Source: Candidatus Uhrbacteria bacterium
GTDB lineage: Bacteria > Patescibacteriota > Patescibacteriia > UBA9934 > GWF2-40-263
Reading direction: 5' to 3'
Length of the DNA: 15,449 bases
Assembly: GCA_016205995.1 (NCBI GenBank)
Contig: JACQSJ010000007.1
Location: 1 to 15,449 of the forward strand
Both the position numbers and the translations under genes were made by a program. This document shows positions 6,288 to 12,704 of the stretch, piece after piece (the first letter of the stretch is position 1; each line of letters starts with the position of its first letter). The notes beneath the pieces were generated by a model that was not told the DNA's origin, searched no databases, and worked only from the letters and a program-made list of their open reading frames with translations.

Positions 6288-6707
6288 TTATCCGGGTTCA
6301 GTGGTCGTTGTGGCCGTAGCGGCTTCCGAAAGGGCATCGACGACATAGCGGGTGATCGCGTAGGCACCAACGATGATGATGAGTCCGATGACCGAGTTGG
6401 TGAGCATGCCCTTCGCTTTTTTGATTTTGTCAGTATCACCTTGAGCGGTCATGTATAGGACGCCGGCGTAGACCGTAATGACGAGGAAGATGATGCCGGT
6501 TGCGGCCAAGAGGGTGCGGATCATGTTCCCGATGAAGACGGAGACCGTGAGCTCGGTGGAGTAACTGTCTCCCGCAGCCGTGTCGAGCCCCTCTGAGATC
6601 GTGGCGGTCGCACTTTGTGCAAGCGCTTGATCTGGAGCGAGTATGAGTAGAGCGCTCGTCAAAAGGACGAAGAGGAGTCCCAGAGCCATCGATCGTGTCA
6701 GGGTCAT
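6288..6707 (-). CDS. T4SS pilin-like protein (pilin 2)
   Basis: 139 residues from ATG 6707. A signal peptide covers about 1-31 (cleavage near ALA-QS). A short linker is followed by helix 1 (TGIIFLVITVYAGVLYMTAQG), the basic loop DTDKIKKAKG and helix 2 (SVIGLIIIVGAYAITRYVVD), ending in a Thr-rich tail. The core is closely similar to pilin 1, 39 bases downstream, suggesting tandem duplication. The frame stays open well upstream, but that part overlaps pilin 3 in another frame and contains intergenic hairpins, so I reject longer starts. No SD is visible before the chosen ATG; ATG 6689 is an alternative but would shorten the signal peptide. Confidence 0.82.
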   Translation of the reverse strand: MTLTRSMALGLLFVLLTSALLILAPDQALAQSATATISEGLDTAAGDSYSTELTVSVFIGNMIRTLLAATGIIFLVITVYAGVLYMTAQGDTDKIKKAKGMLTNSVIGLIIIVGAYAITRYVVDALSEAATATTTTEPG

Positions 6708-6723
6708 AGAGTATACGTGTTCA

Positions 6724-6778
6724 CATAAGGAAACGACGAGTCGCTCCCTTATGCGAACCCCCATCAGCGATGGGGGTT
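6724..6778 (-). other. Two tandem hairpins between pilin 3 and pilin 2
   Basis: AACCCCCATC (6756-6765), loop AGC, GATGGGGGTT (6769-6778) is a perfect 10-bp stem starting nine bases after the pilin 3 stop. CATAAGG (6724-6730) pairs with CCTTATG (6747-6753) and forms a second dyad nearer the pilin 2 start. Neither has a T run on the minus strand, so they may stabilise or process the mRNA, or attenuate read-through, rather than terminate fully. Confidence 0.6.
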
Positions 6779-6787
6779 GAAAGTCAA

Positions 6788-7234
6788 CTAGCCTGAGGAA
6801 TCGGTTGAAGAGCCTGAGGTTGCCGAGACGATCGAGTCGATGACGAAGCTGGCGATCGCGTAGGCAGAGATGATGATGACCAGTCCGATGATTCCGGAGA
6901 AGAGTAGCTGTTTCGCTTTTTTCAGCTTGTCGTCGTTTCCGCCAGCCGTCATCCACTTAAATCCACCTAACAGGATGATGACCACGGAGATGACTCCTAA
7001 GAATCCAAGAGCAATACGGATGATCTGAGCGATCGTGTCGACGAGGTCTGCCTCGCCAAGACCTGCCGTGGAAGCAAACTCATCTCCATCGACGCTCCCA
7101 CCAAACAGCTCATCTGACGTGAGAGCTTGAGCTGATACGTCCGGTGCTCCCACAAGAGCAACAGCTCCCAGTGAGAGAACCATGGCCGCTCCGAGGATGT
7201 AACCAAGATGTTTCTTAGAAAGAATAGTAGACAT
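6788..7234 (-). CDS. T4SS pilin-like protein (pilin 3)
   Basis: 148 residues from ATG 7234. It has the best ribosome binding site in the cluster: AGGGAGG ending eight bases before the ATG. A GTG at 7243 is in frame but overlaps that SD, so I reject it. A signal peptide covers about 1-36 (cleavage near VSA-QA), followed by an acidic, Ser/Gly-rich mature N-terminus, helix 1 (LGFLGVISVVIILLGGFKWM), the loop TAGGNDDKLKKAKQ, helix 2 (IIGLVIIISAYAIASFVIDS) and a Ser-rich tail. The strong SD and the 147-bp AT-rich gap upstream suggest it starts its own translation unit, perhaps its own transcript. I could not identify a convincing promoter there; GATAAT occurs shortly before the SD but without a matching -35. 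Confidence 0.85.
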   Translation of the reverse strand: MSTILSKKHLGYILGAAMVLSLGAVALVGAPDVSAQALTSDELFGGSVDGDEFASTAGLGEADLVDTIAQIIRIALGFLGVISVVIILLGGFKWMTAGGNDDKLKKAKQLLFSGIIGLVIIISAYAIASFVIDSIVSATSGSSTDSSG

Positions 7235-7381
7235 AGACTTCACCTCCCTTCGTAATTATCCTCCAAGCCATCTGGCAAGGAAGAGCCAAAGAGTTAGGGA
7301 ATTTATTGAGTTAAAAATGTATTCGCAGATATTTTACCGATTTTTTCAGGTTTCGGACATGGAGATATCCACACTTCGACA

Positions 7382-7714
7382 TTAGCCAAGAGTTCCTGAC
7401 TCGAGGGCGGAGACGATCGCGCGGACAATGGTGTACGCGCCCACAATGACGACGAGTCCCAGCACCGCCCACTTCATGACCTCCTTGCCCTTCTTGACCC
7501 TATCAGGCACTCCGCCAGAGGTGAGCCAGAGGAATCCCCCATAGACAAACATTAACAACGCGACGGATCCAGTTATGCCCAGGATAGCTTGAATGAGTCG
7601 ACCGATGACTTCGCGGACATTCGTGGTCCCCAGTGGGTTGGTGAGCGTTGCGGCGGAAACGCTTGCCGGGAGCAGCAGCAACGCGCACAGGAGGGAGAAG
7701 AAAAATTTGCTCAT
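7382..7714 (-). CDS. T4SS pilin-like protein (pilin 4)
   Basis: 110 residues from ATG 7714, the shortest of the group. A signal peptide covers about 1-21 (SVSA-AT). Helix 1 contains GITGSVALLMFVYGGFLWLT, then the loop SGGVPDRVKKGKEV and helix 2 (AVLGLVVIVGAYTIVRAIVS). Its core (YGGFLWLTSGG) is closest to the Cys-rich pilin-like protein just upstream (VGGFYWLASAG). The start lies seven bases after that gene's TAG with no SD, so translational coupling is likely. An upstream in-frame extension exists but lies inside the neighbouring gene. Confidence 0.85.
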   Translation of the reverse strand: MSKFFFSLLCALLLLPASVSAATLTNPLGTTNVREVIGRLIQAILGITGSVALLMFVYGGFLWLTSGGVPDRVKKGKEVMKWAVLGLVVIVGAYTIVRAIVSALESGTLG

Positions 7715-7721
7715 AGAGGGT

Positions 7722-8510
7722 CTAGTAGAAATATTCAAGTTGGCAACATTGGGTGCTCGCTCCTCCGTAACAGAGGTTGGGAGTGCAGCCTCCGTACTGG
7801 TAGGGGTTACCTTCGTCACTGCTCTCTGGGAAGGTATTTGTGTCGATACAGTCGTAGTAGTGGAGTGTGGTGAAGGCGCCGTCCTCTCCCTCCACGGGAG
7901 TGGGATTCTTTTGTCGACATAGGCTCTCGCAGCCGTACTGCGTGCAGGTGGAATTCAAGTCGCAAGGAAGCCCATAGGTGTCGATCCCTGTGCACGCGAC
8001 ATATTCCTGTGTATCGCTCATGTAGACGTTCCCGTATTGGAGTGTACCGCGCAGAGCGTAAATACCCAGGTAGGAAAACATGACGATCAATAGTCCGATC
8101 GTTGAGATCGACATGTACTTCTTCCCTTTGTCGACCCACTCTTTGCGACCAGCGGATGCAAGCCAGTAAAACCCGCCCACAACGTACATCAGGAGTACGA
8201 CCGCGCCGATGATCCCTACTACATAATTTCCGACGTTTACAAAAACGGTGAGAATATCATCCAGGGTACAGTCGCCCAGGTTCCCACAACCCGGTGAGAT
8301 CCCTTGCATGAACGGGCCAACTTCTACTGGTGAGCATTGGTTTAGCCACTCGGGATCCTTGTTTTGGCAGATGTTGGAGTTGTAGGCAAAACTTGTTCCT
8401 GGAGTGAGGAAAAGTACCACCATTGTCATCCCGAGCAACGCGATGGATTTCCAAATTGAGGAGATCCCTCCTCCTTTTAGTCGTCGGGATGACAAAGATA
8501 ACTCATTCAT
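7722..8510 (-). CDS. Cys-rich T4SS pilin-like protein with repeat-derived signal peptide
   Basis: 262 residues. A signal peptide covers about 1-42 (cleavage near SFA-YN). The exported part starts with four Cys (48, 59, 75, 81), then two hydrophobic helices at about 94-118 and 134-154 with the pilin-type loop SAGRKEWVDKGKK between them. A C-terminal domain of about 105 residues has ten more Cys (173, 183, 189, 194, 198, 221, 242, 247, 255, 256), probably disulfide-bonded. The pilin core is typical of the neighbouring genes; the Cys-rich domain is not one I recognise. Residues 6-29 are encoded by a palindromic repeat (8424-8495). The ATG lies one base after the TGA of the solute-binding protein gene. 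A later start at M28 or M30 is conceivable but would remove the charged N-region. A specialised adhesive or tip pilin is one possibility, not shown. Confidence 0.8.
   Translation of the reverse strand: MNELSLSSRRLKGGGISSIWKSIALLGMTMVVLFLTPGTSFAYNSNICQNKDPEWLNQCSPVEVGPFMQGISPGCGNLGDCTLDDILTVFVNVGNYVVGIIGAVVLLMYVVGGFYWLASAGRKEWVDKGKKYMSISTIGLLIVMFSYLGIYALRGTLQYGNVYMSDTQEYVACTGIDTYGLPCDLNSTCTQYGCESLCRQKNPTPVEGEDGAFTTLHYYDCIDTNTFPESSDEGNPYQYGGCTPNLCYGGASTQCCQLEYFY
8424..8495. repeat. Palindromic repeat inside a coding region (signal peptide)
   Basis: The ends TTGTCATCCCGA (8424-8435) and TCGGGATGACAA (8484-8495) are perfect 12-bp inverted copies. The 72-bp element is exactly 24 codons and reads in frame through the start of the Cys-rich pilin-like gene. 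On the minus strand it contains GAGGGATCTC, as does the copy at 3935-4015, so both belong to one family. Confidence 0.85.
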
Positions 8511-8511
8511 A

Positions 8512-9885
8512 TCAGAGCGATTGATTCACCTTATTTTGCGCGTCCTTGAGAGCGCGCTCTTGCTCGTCGCCCGCGAGGAATGCATCGATGAGATCCAAGA
8601 GTGCCTCTTCAGCCACTGCGGCATCACCCCCACGATACCAGGAGTCGGCCGTGAGCGTCTGTCCGGCAAAGACCGAGAGGGTTTCATCTTCCAGCTGTGA
8701 GTTGATGAGGCTTCGCAGGGCCGCGGGCTTGCGTGCCGCTTCCAAGTAGCTCGTCACACGGTCTTCACTGGCAGCAAACTGCACAAAGTCCCAGGCCCAG
8801 TCGCCCGCGTTTGTCGATTTGGCAACGGTCTCGACCCAATAGTTAGCGTAGTTGACCGTTTTGCCGCCATCGATCTGCGGGAGCGGGGCGACGGCGAAGT
8901 TGAGCTTGGAGTTGGCCGCACGGATAAGGTTGTAATGGTAGGAGTAGCCAAAGAAGAACGCCGTGTTGCCGCTGACAAACGCGTCGAAGGAGTCGGGCAT
9001 GTCTTCATTCCAGGTGTAAACCGCCTTGAGGGGGTTGGCAAAGTCCGTGTAGAAACGCACGGCCTCGCCCCCGAGGAATCCCGCATCGGTCTCTTGGGCA
9101 AACGTGGCGCGGCCCCGGGAGTCGGTCATTTGGGTTCCGTTTTGCATCATGAGGATTGAAAGGATATCAAACGCACGTTCTACGTTTTGACTGGTGCCGA
9201 TAGCCGCTCCGGCCTGGACGATTCCCTCGCTCGTGTTCAATTGCGTGAGCTGGGTTACCTGGTCTTGAAATTCGGTCCAGGTGCTGGGAGGCTCTGGAAT
9301 TCCGGCGGCATCTAGGAGATCCGTGTTGAAGTACAGGGCGAGCGAGTCCATGCCCAGTGGCAGTCCAAAGATTCGGTCCTCCGCTTCCGCTCGCGCATTT
9401 GGTTTGTAGGAGCGCAGAACATCCTCTACGACCACGTCGACATAGGCGCTTTTGAGCGCGCGCTGTGAGATGGTCGGCTCCTCTTGGACGGTGTAGACCG
9501 TTTCTTTTTTGATGGTGCCGCGCGTTTCGGCGTAGGGGATGGTGAGCGATTTTGGAAGCGGCTCAACAAGACTCCCGTACTTCCCGATCCAGGTGTTGTG
9601 CAAGGAGAACACATCTGGTCCCTCGCCCTCGGCAAACGCACGGATGAGCTCGTCTTCGTATTCGTCGAAGCGCAGCTCGCGGTATTCAAACGAGACATTT
9701 GGGTGCAGGGCTTGGTAGGCGCTCATGATTTTTGCCATCGTCGAGTCCTCGTCAAAAACACGCCAGACAGTGAGGGTGACCGGCTTGGTGGCGAGCTTTT
9801 CCGCTTCGCTCGTCCCCCCGCAACCAGCTCCCAGCAGGACGAGAGGAAGAAGAAGGATCGCGAGATGTCGACGAAGAAGCGTCAT
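8512..9885 (-). CDS. ABC-type extracellular solute-binding lipoprotein (sugar-binding family 1-like)
   Basis: 457 residues. A lipoprotein signal peptide covers 1-21, with Cys22 in L-G-A-G-C; Gly at -3 is slightly unusual. The mature protein is typical of carbohydrate-binding periplasmic proteins: early VTLTVWRVFDEDSTMAKIM, then EGEGPDVFSLHNTWIGKYG, the hinge-type GLPLGMDSLALYFNTDLLDA, and AFFFGYSYHYNLIRAA late in the protein. Length fits the family. The ATG at 9885 overlaps the galU TGA (ATGA), which decides the start over ATG 9897. No ABC permease or ATPase is nearby, so it is an orphan in this window. Known relatives deliver sugars or oligosaccharides to ABC importers. Here, placement between galU and pilin-like genes hints at a surface glycan-binding role, which is inference. 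Confidence 0.85.
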   Translation of the reverse strand: MTLLRRHLAILLLPLVLLGAGCGGTSEAEKLATKPVTLTVWRVFDEDSTMAKIMSAYQALHPNVSFEYRELRFDEYEDELIRAFAEGEGPDVFSLHNTWIGKYGSLVEPLPKSLTIPYAETRGTIKKETVYTVQEEPTISQRALKSAYVDVVVEDVLRSYKPNARAEAEDRIFGLPLGMDSLALYFNTDLLDAAGIPEPPSTWTEFQDQVTQLTQLNTSEGIVQAGAAIGTSQNVERAFDILSILMMQNGTQMTDSRGRATFAQETDAGFLGGEAVRFYTDFANPLKAVYTWNEDMPDSFDAFVSGNTAFFFGYSYHYNLIRAANSKLNFAVAPLPQIDGGKTVNYANYWVETVAKSTNAGDWAWDFVQFAASEDRVTSYLEAARKPAALRSLINSQLEDETLSVFAGQTLTADSWYRGGDAAVAEEALLDLIDAFLAGDEQERALKDAQNKVNQSL

Positions 9886-10757
9886 AGCGTTTTGCACGTT
9901 TGTTTAAGGTAGCGTTTGAACTCGACGCCGGTTTCCTGGTGCTTGAGGCCAAGCTCGACCTGGGCTTTGAGGAAGCCGAGTTTGTTTCCGCAGTTGTACC
10001 AGGTGCCCTCAAACACGCAGCCGTAGAGGGGTTTATTCTTCGAGAGCAGCGTATCAAATGCGCCGGCGAGACGAATCTCCCCGTCTGGACCAGGTTTTGT
10101 TTTCTCGAGGATCGTCATCACCTCCGGCGTGAGAATATAACGACCGATGGCAATGTAATCGGACGGCGCGTGGGCGAGCGACGGCTTTTCAACAAATCGG
10201 CTGATCTCCCACGTGCGCGCATCAAGCCGTTTGCCATCGGCCACGCCAAAGTTCGGGACGAGTGTCTTGGGAACCTTGTGCAGCGCTACCACCGGATCGC
10301 CGTATTTTTCGTGTACATCGATAAGTTGGCGCATAGCCGGAACCTTTCCGTCGATGATGTCGTCGCCAAAGAGCACTGCGACCGCCTCGTGTCGGTCAAT
10401 GAACGGGAGCGCGGCGAGAACGGCATGACCGTCGCCCAGAGGTTTGGTTTGACGCACGAAAGCGAAGCTGGCGAGTTTGCCGATTTTTTTGACGGTGTCG
10501 AGCTCGCGCTTTTTCTTTTTTTGTTCCAGTCGGTACTCGAGTTCAAAGTTTCGGTCGAAGTGGTCTTCAATGGCGCGCTTGCCAATGGAGGTGACGAAAA
10601 TGATTTCCTCGATGCCGCTTGCGACCGCCTCCTCGACGATATATTGAATGATGGGCTTATCCACGACGGCAAGCATTTCTTTTGGTTGCGCTTTGGCTGC
10701 GGGGAGGAATCGTGTCCCCATGCCGGCAACGGGGATGATAGCTTTGCGAATTTTCAT
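9882..10757 (-). CDS. galU: UTP--glucose-1-phosphate uridylyltransferase
   Basis: 291 residues, the usual length. It makes UDP-glucose and pyrophosphate from UTP and glucose-1-phosphate in the cytosol, supplying glycan and exopolysaccharide synthesis. The nucleotide-binding loop is GMGTRFLPAAKAQPKEML at 12-29. VRQTKPLGDGHA at 101-112 matches the conserved R-x-x-x-P-x-G-x-G/D-x-H-A region. LFGDDI at 129-134 carries the metal-binding Asp, VEKP is at 189-192, and GTWYNCGNKLG at 251-261 is the usual C-terminal motif. It overlaps the downstream solute-binding protein gene by four bases (ATGA), so they are translationally coupled. The polysaccharide flippase and ligase lie about 2.5 kb away on the same strand but in a separate unit. 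Function secure; UDP-glucose end use inferred. Confidence 0.95.
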   Translation of the reverse strand: MKIRKAIIPVAGMGTRFLPAAKAQPKEMLAVVDKPIIQYIVEEAVASGIEEIIFVTSIGKRAIEDHFDRNFELEYRLEQKKKKRELDTVKKIGKLASFAFVRQTKPLGDGHAVLAALPFIDRHEAVAVLFGDDIIDGKVPAMRQLIDVHEKYGDPVVALHKVPKTLVPNFGVADGKRLDARTWEISRFVEKPSLAHAPSDYIAIGRYILTPEVMTILEKTKPGPDGEIRLAGAFDTLLSKNKPLYGCVFEGTWYNCGNKLGFLKAQVELGLKHQETGVEFKRYLKQTCKTL

Positions 10758-10792
10758 AGTTCGATATACTCACTACTTCAGTACGTGCCCTC

Positions 10793-10821
10793 ATTGTAGC
10801 GTAAAAAGCGGGGATCAGAAA
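10793..10821 (-). promoter_or_regulatory. Weak candidate promoter upstream of galU
   Basis: Read on the minus strand, TACAAT (10793-10798) is a good -10 in the gap between the MgtE-like gene and galU. The base run 17 upstream, TTTCTG, is a poor -35 (2 of 6). It would start transcription about 30 bases before the galU ATG. I see no strong terminator for the upstream gene, so read-through is also possible. Confidence 0.35.
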
Positions 10822-10833
10822 ACTCTCTGGCCT

Positions 10834-11418
10834 CTACAGAAGGATTGCGCTCGTGACAATTCCGTAGATCACAATTGAAATCATGTCCTGAACAACGGTG
10901 GCAATGGGAGCTGCGCCAACGGCAGGGTCCTCGTGAATATCGTTGATGAATTCCGTGATGAGCAAGGCAACAACCGGCGCAAGAGCAACGGCGATGAAAA
11001 TGGAGAGGCCCACGGCGAGTGCCAGGTTGGTGTCTCGCAACCAAAGGTCAACGGCCAGCCAGGAGACCAGACCGAAGATCACTCCCAGAGCCAAGCCCAG
11101 CAGGGGCTCCTTCATGAGATAGTTCTTAAGCTTTGCATGGCGGCTCTTGAGATCTCGACTATAGATGGCTTGGGTTTGGGCACCCACCGCGGAGGCGATG
11201 TACACGATGAAGGGAATAAAGAAGGCGACATGAACATCGGTGGCAAGGACTTCCTCGAAACGGCTGGTGAGGATGGAGATGCCCAGGCCTAAAAAGAGTC
11301 CCAAGATGAGCGGGGGAACGCGCAGGCGCAAAAGAAGGGGAACGGACTCTGTGTCGTCGTCGGCGTAGAGGGTTTTGTGGGAGTGGTTGAGCATAGATTG
11401 AAGGATCACGCCTCTCAT
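10834..11418 (-). CDS. MgtE/SLC41-like divalent cation transporter membrane domain
   Basis: 194 residues from ATG 11418; ATG 11394 (186 residues) is an alternative and neither has a clear SD. About five hydrophobic segments, near 31-50, 65-82, 105-124, 132-156 and 177-193. IPFIVYIASAVGAQTQAIYSRDL (split here as IPFIVYIASAVGAQTQ and AIYSRDL, residues 68-90) corresponds to the family's P..LDTGGNAGSQ region, with the GGN replaced by SAV. EDPAVGAAPIATVVQDMISI (163-182) matches the conserved DPAVASGPFVTTLTD segment with its metal-pore Asp. The N-terminal regulatory and CBS domains of full-length MgtE are absent, so it resembles half-size SLC41-like proteins that must dimerise. Mg2+ or a similar cation is the likely substrate. 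Longer in-frame starts run into tRNA-Ser on the opposite strand and are artefacts. Confidence 0.75.
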   Translation of the reverse strand: MRGVILQSMLNHSHKTLYADDDTESVPLLLRLRVPPLILGLFLGLGISILTSRFEEVLATDVHVAFFIPFIVYIASAVGAQTQAIYSRDLKSRHAKLKNYLMKEPLLGLALGVIFGLVSWLAVDLWLRDTNLALAVGLSIFIAVALAPVVALLITEFINDIHEDPAVGAAPIATVVQDMISIVIYGIVTSAILL

Positions 11419-11426
11419 GATACATT
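11398..11426 (+). promoter_or_regulatory. Candidate promoter for tRNA-Ser
   Basis: TTGAAG (11398-11403), a 17-base spacer, TACATT (11421-11426); each box has 4 of 6 matches. Transcription would begin about ten bases before the mature tRNA. The promoter overlaps the 5' end of the divergent MgtE-like gene. Confidence 0.55.
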
Positions 11427-11442
11427 CTGCGCGGCAATTGTT

Positions 11443-11531
11443 GGAGGGGTCGCATAGTTGGTCTAGTGCGCGCGACTCGAAATCGCGTAACCCGCAAGGG
11501 TTCGAGGGTTCGAATCCCTCCCCCTCCGCCA
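11443..11531 (+). tRNA. tRNA-Ser(CGA)
   Basis: The acceptor stem GGAGGGG (11443-11449) pairs with CCCCTCC (11521-11527), followed by discriminator G and an encoded CCA (11529-11531). The anticodon stem is CGCGA/TCGCG around loop CTCGAAA with anticodon CGA at 11478-11480. A long variable arm built on AACCC-GCAA-GGGTT marks it as a class II (Ser/Leu) tRNA. The T arm is GAGGG-TTCGAAT-CCCTC. It decodes UCG. A strong hairpin begins at its last base. Confidence 0.96.
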
Positions 11532-11564
11532 CGAAAAGACAACCTAGACAGGTTGTCTTTTCGT
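11531..11564. terminator. Bidirectional terminator between tRNA-Ser and the Fic gene
   Basis: ACGAAAAGACAACCT (11531-11545), loop AGAC, AGGTTGTCTTTTCGT (11550-11564): a perfect 15-bp stem whose 3' arm carries CTTTT on both strands. It starts at the final A of the tRNA CCA and ends three bases before the Fic stop codon (11568), so it can serve both converging units. Confidence 0.75.
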
Positions 11565-11567
11565 TGT

Positions 11568-12632
11568 CTAGATTTTGCGATAGCGCGTCGTTCGTCCTTG
11601 GCCAATGCGTTCGATCTTTTTCAGACGCAGGAGCACATCGATCGCTTGTGAAACGGTCGGACGTGCGACATCAGTTACTTTCGCGATATCACCAGCCGTT
11701 GCCTCGACAACCGTTTCAAGATATCTCCAGACGGCCAGTTGTTTAGGCGAGAGGATTTTCTCGATGTTCTCCCGTGAAAGCAGGTTGATTGCCTGGCGTG
11801 CCTGCGTAAGGGAGATATCCAGGAAGAAATCGAGCCACGATGCGATGTCCTCGTGGTCGGTGCCAAGGGTCAATTGACTCTTACGCAGCGCAACGTAATA
11901 GTCGGTCTTGTTGTCTTCGACGAGTTTTTCGTGCGAGACGTACGGCACGTATGCGTAGCCAGCCTTGAGCAGTAGGAGGTTCGTGAGGATACGCGAAAGG
12001 CGTCCGTTGCCGTCTTGGAATGGATGAATCATCAGAAACTCGACAAGGAAATTTCCGATCACGAGGAGCGGATGGTGCTCTTCTCGCGCGAGTTCGTTCA
12101 CGATCCATCCGACGAGCTCCTCCATTCGAGTGGGCGTAAGGTAGGCGGGAGTCGTCTCAAAGATGGTGCCCACAGATTTGCCGGACGCGTCCAACATCTC
12201 GACCGAGTTCTCCATTTTTTTGTACTCGCCACGATGGCGCTCATCCTTGTGTGCGTACTTCAAGAGGTCGCGGTGCATTTGCTTGATCACACCTTCCGTG
12301 AACGGGATGTGTTTCCAGGAGTCAAACACATGTTCGAGCAGCTCGAAATATCCGCGAACCTCTTGTGTGTCGCGGTCTGCAAATTTTTGGAGCGACAATC
12401 CGTGCATGACCTTTTCCACTTCCTCGTCGGAAAGCTTCGACCCCTCGATCCGTGTCGACGCTCCCGTTGACGTGACCAAAACCGATCGCTTGAGACGACC
12501 AAGTGCCTGTGGGTTTAACTTGGCACCGCCGCTCCACTGACCTTTCAGGTGGTCGATTTGGTTGATGAGCGACCAGATGGATTCTGGAAGTGTCTTGATT
12601 CGGCTGTTTCTTGGGTTCATAAACAATCTCAT
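11568..12632 (-). CDS. Fic-domain protein (class II) with C-terminal winged helix
   Basis: 354 residues. The Fic motif HPFQDGNGRLSR at 203-214 is intact, with catalytic His203 and the anion-hole GNGR. Such enzymes usually transfer AMP from ATP to a Ser, Thr or Tyr of a target protein. The inhibitory motif S/T-x-x-x-E-G/N is present upstream as STRIEG at 59-64, which places it in class II and predicts autoinhibition by Glu63. An N-terminal dimer-type helix region (11-50) precedes it. The C-terminal 60 residues form a winged helix-turn-helix (DIAKVTDVARPTVSQAIDVL) that probably binds DNA. A 9-bp-arm dyad covers the start codon, suggesting self-regulation. ATG 12632 was chosen over ATG 12620 because it lies just downstream of the promoter; neither has an SD. 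No antitoxin gene is adjacent. Target unknown. Confidence 0.92.
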   Translation of the reverse strand: MRLFMNPRNSRIKTLPESIWSLINQIDHLKGQWSGGAKLNPQALGRLKRSVLVTSTGASTRIEGSKLSDEEVEKVMHGLSLQKFADRDTQEVRGYFELLEHVFDSWKHIPFTEGVIKQMHRDLLKYAHKDERHRGEYKKMENSVEMLDASGKSVGTIFETTPAYLTPTRMEELVGWIVNELAREEHHPLLVIGNFLVEFLMIHPFQDGNGRLSRILTNLLLLKAGYAYVPYVSHEKLVEDNKTDYYVALRKSQLTLGTDHEDIASWLDFFLDISLTQARQAINLLSRENIEKILSPKQLAVWRYLETVVEATAGDIAKVTDVARPTVSQAIDVLLRLKKIERIGQGRTTRYRKI

Positions 12633-12651
12633 ACTTTAACTATATGAGATT
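12625..12651. promoter_or_regulatory. Operator-like dyad over the Fic gene start
   Basis: AATCTCATA (12625-12633), nine bases, TATGAGATT (12643-12651): perfect 9-bp arms. One arm contains the start codon of the Fic gene, the other overlaps the -10 box. This geometry suits repression by a dimeric winged-helix protein, and the Fic product itself carries such a domain. Confidence 0.6.
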
Positions 12652-12677
12652 ATATACGAAGATTGTCTCTAGTTCAA
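12649..12677 (-). promoter_or_regulatory. Sigma70-type promoter of the Fic gene
   Basis: On the minus strand, TTGAAC (12672-12677), a 17-base spacer, and a perfect TATAAT (12649-12654). Transcription should start near 12642, leaving about ten bases before the ATG at 12632, so the mRNA is almost leaderless, consistent with the missing SD. Confidence 0.8.
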
Positions 12678-12704
12678 AAACGAGCCTAGTCGCTTGTTTT
12701 TTGG
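12675..12704. terminator. Imperfect A/T-flanked hairpin at the end of the polysaccharide unit
   Basis: On the minus strand AAAAACAAGC, loop GACTAG, GCTCGTTTTT: nine pairs with one mismatch, ending in T residues. It contains the stop codon of the upstream minus-strand gene (TAG at 12686-12688) and overlaps the -35 of the Fic promoter. It may act as a weak terminator. Confidence 0.45.

Noticed and set aside
11419..11532. N-terminal extension of the MgtE-like gene through tRNA-Ser (starting MAEGEGFEPSNPCG)
   Set aside because: Also antisense tRNA-Ser translation; the real start must lie at or below 11418.
11159..11605. Minus-strand frame with the peptide GGGIRTLEPLRVTRF
   Set aside because: This peptide is the known false translation of antisense tRNA-Ser; it overlaps the real tRNA and the MgtE-like gene.
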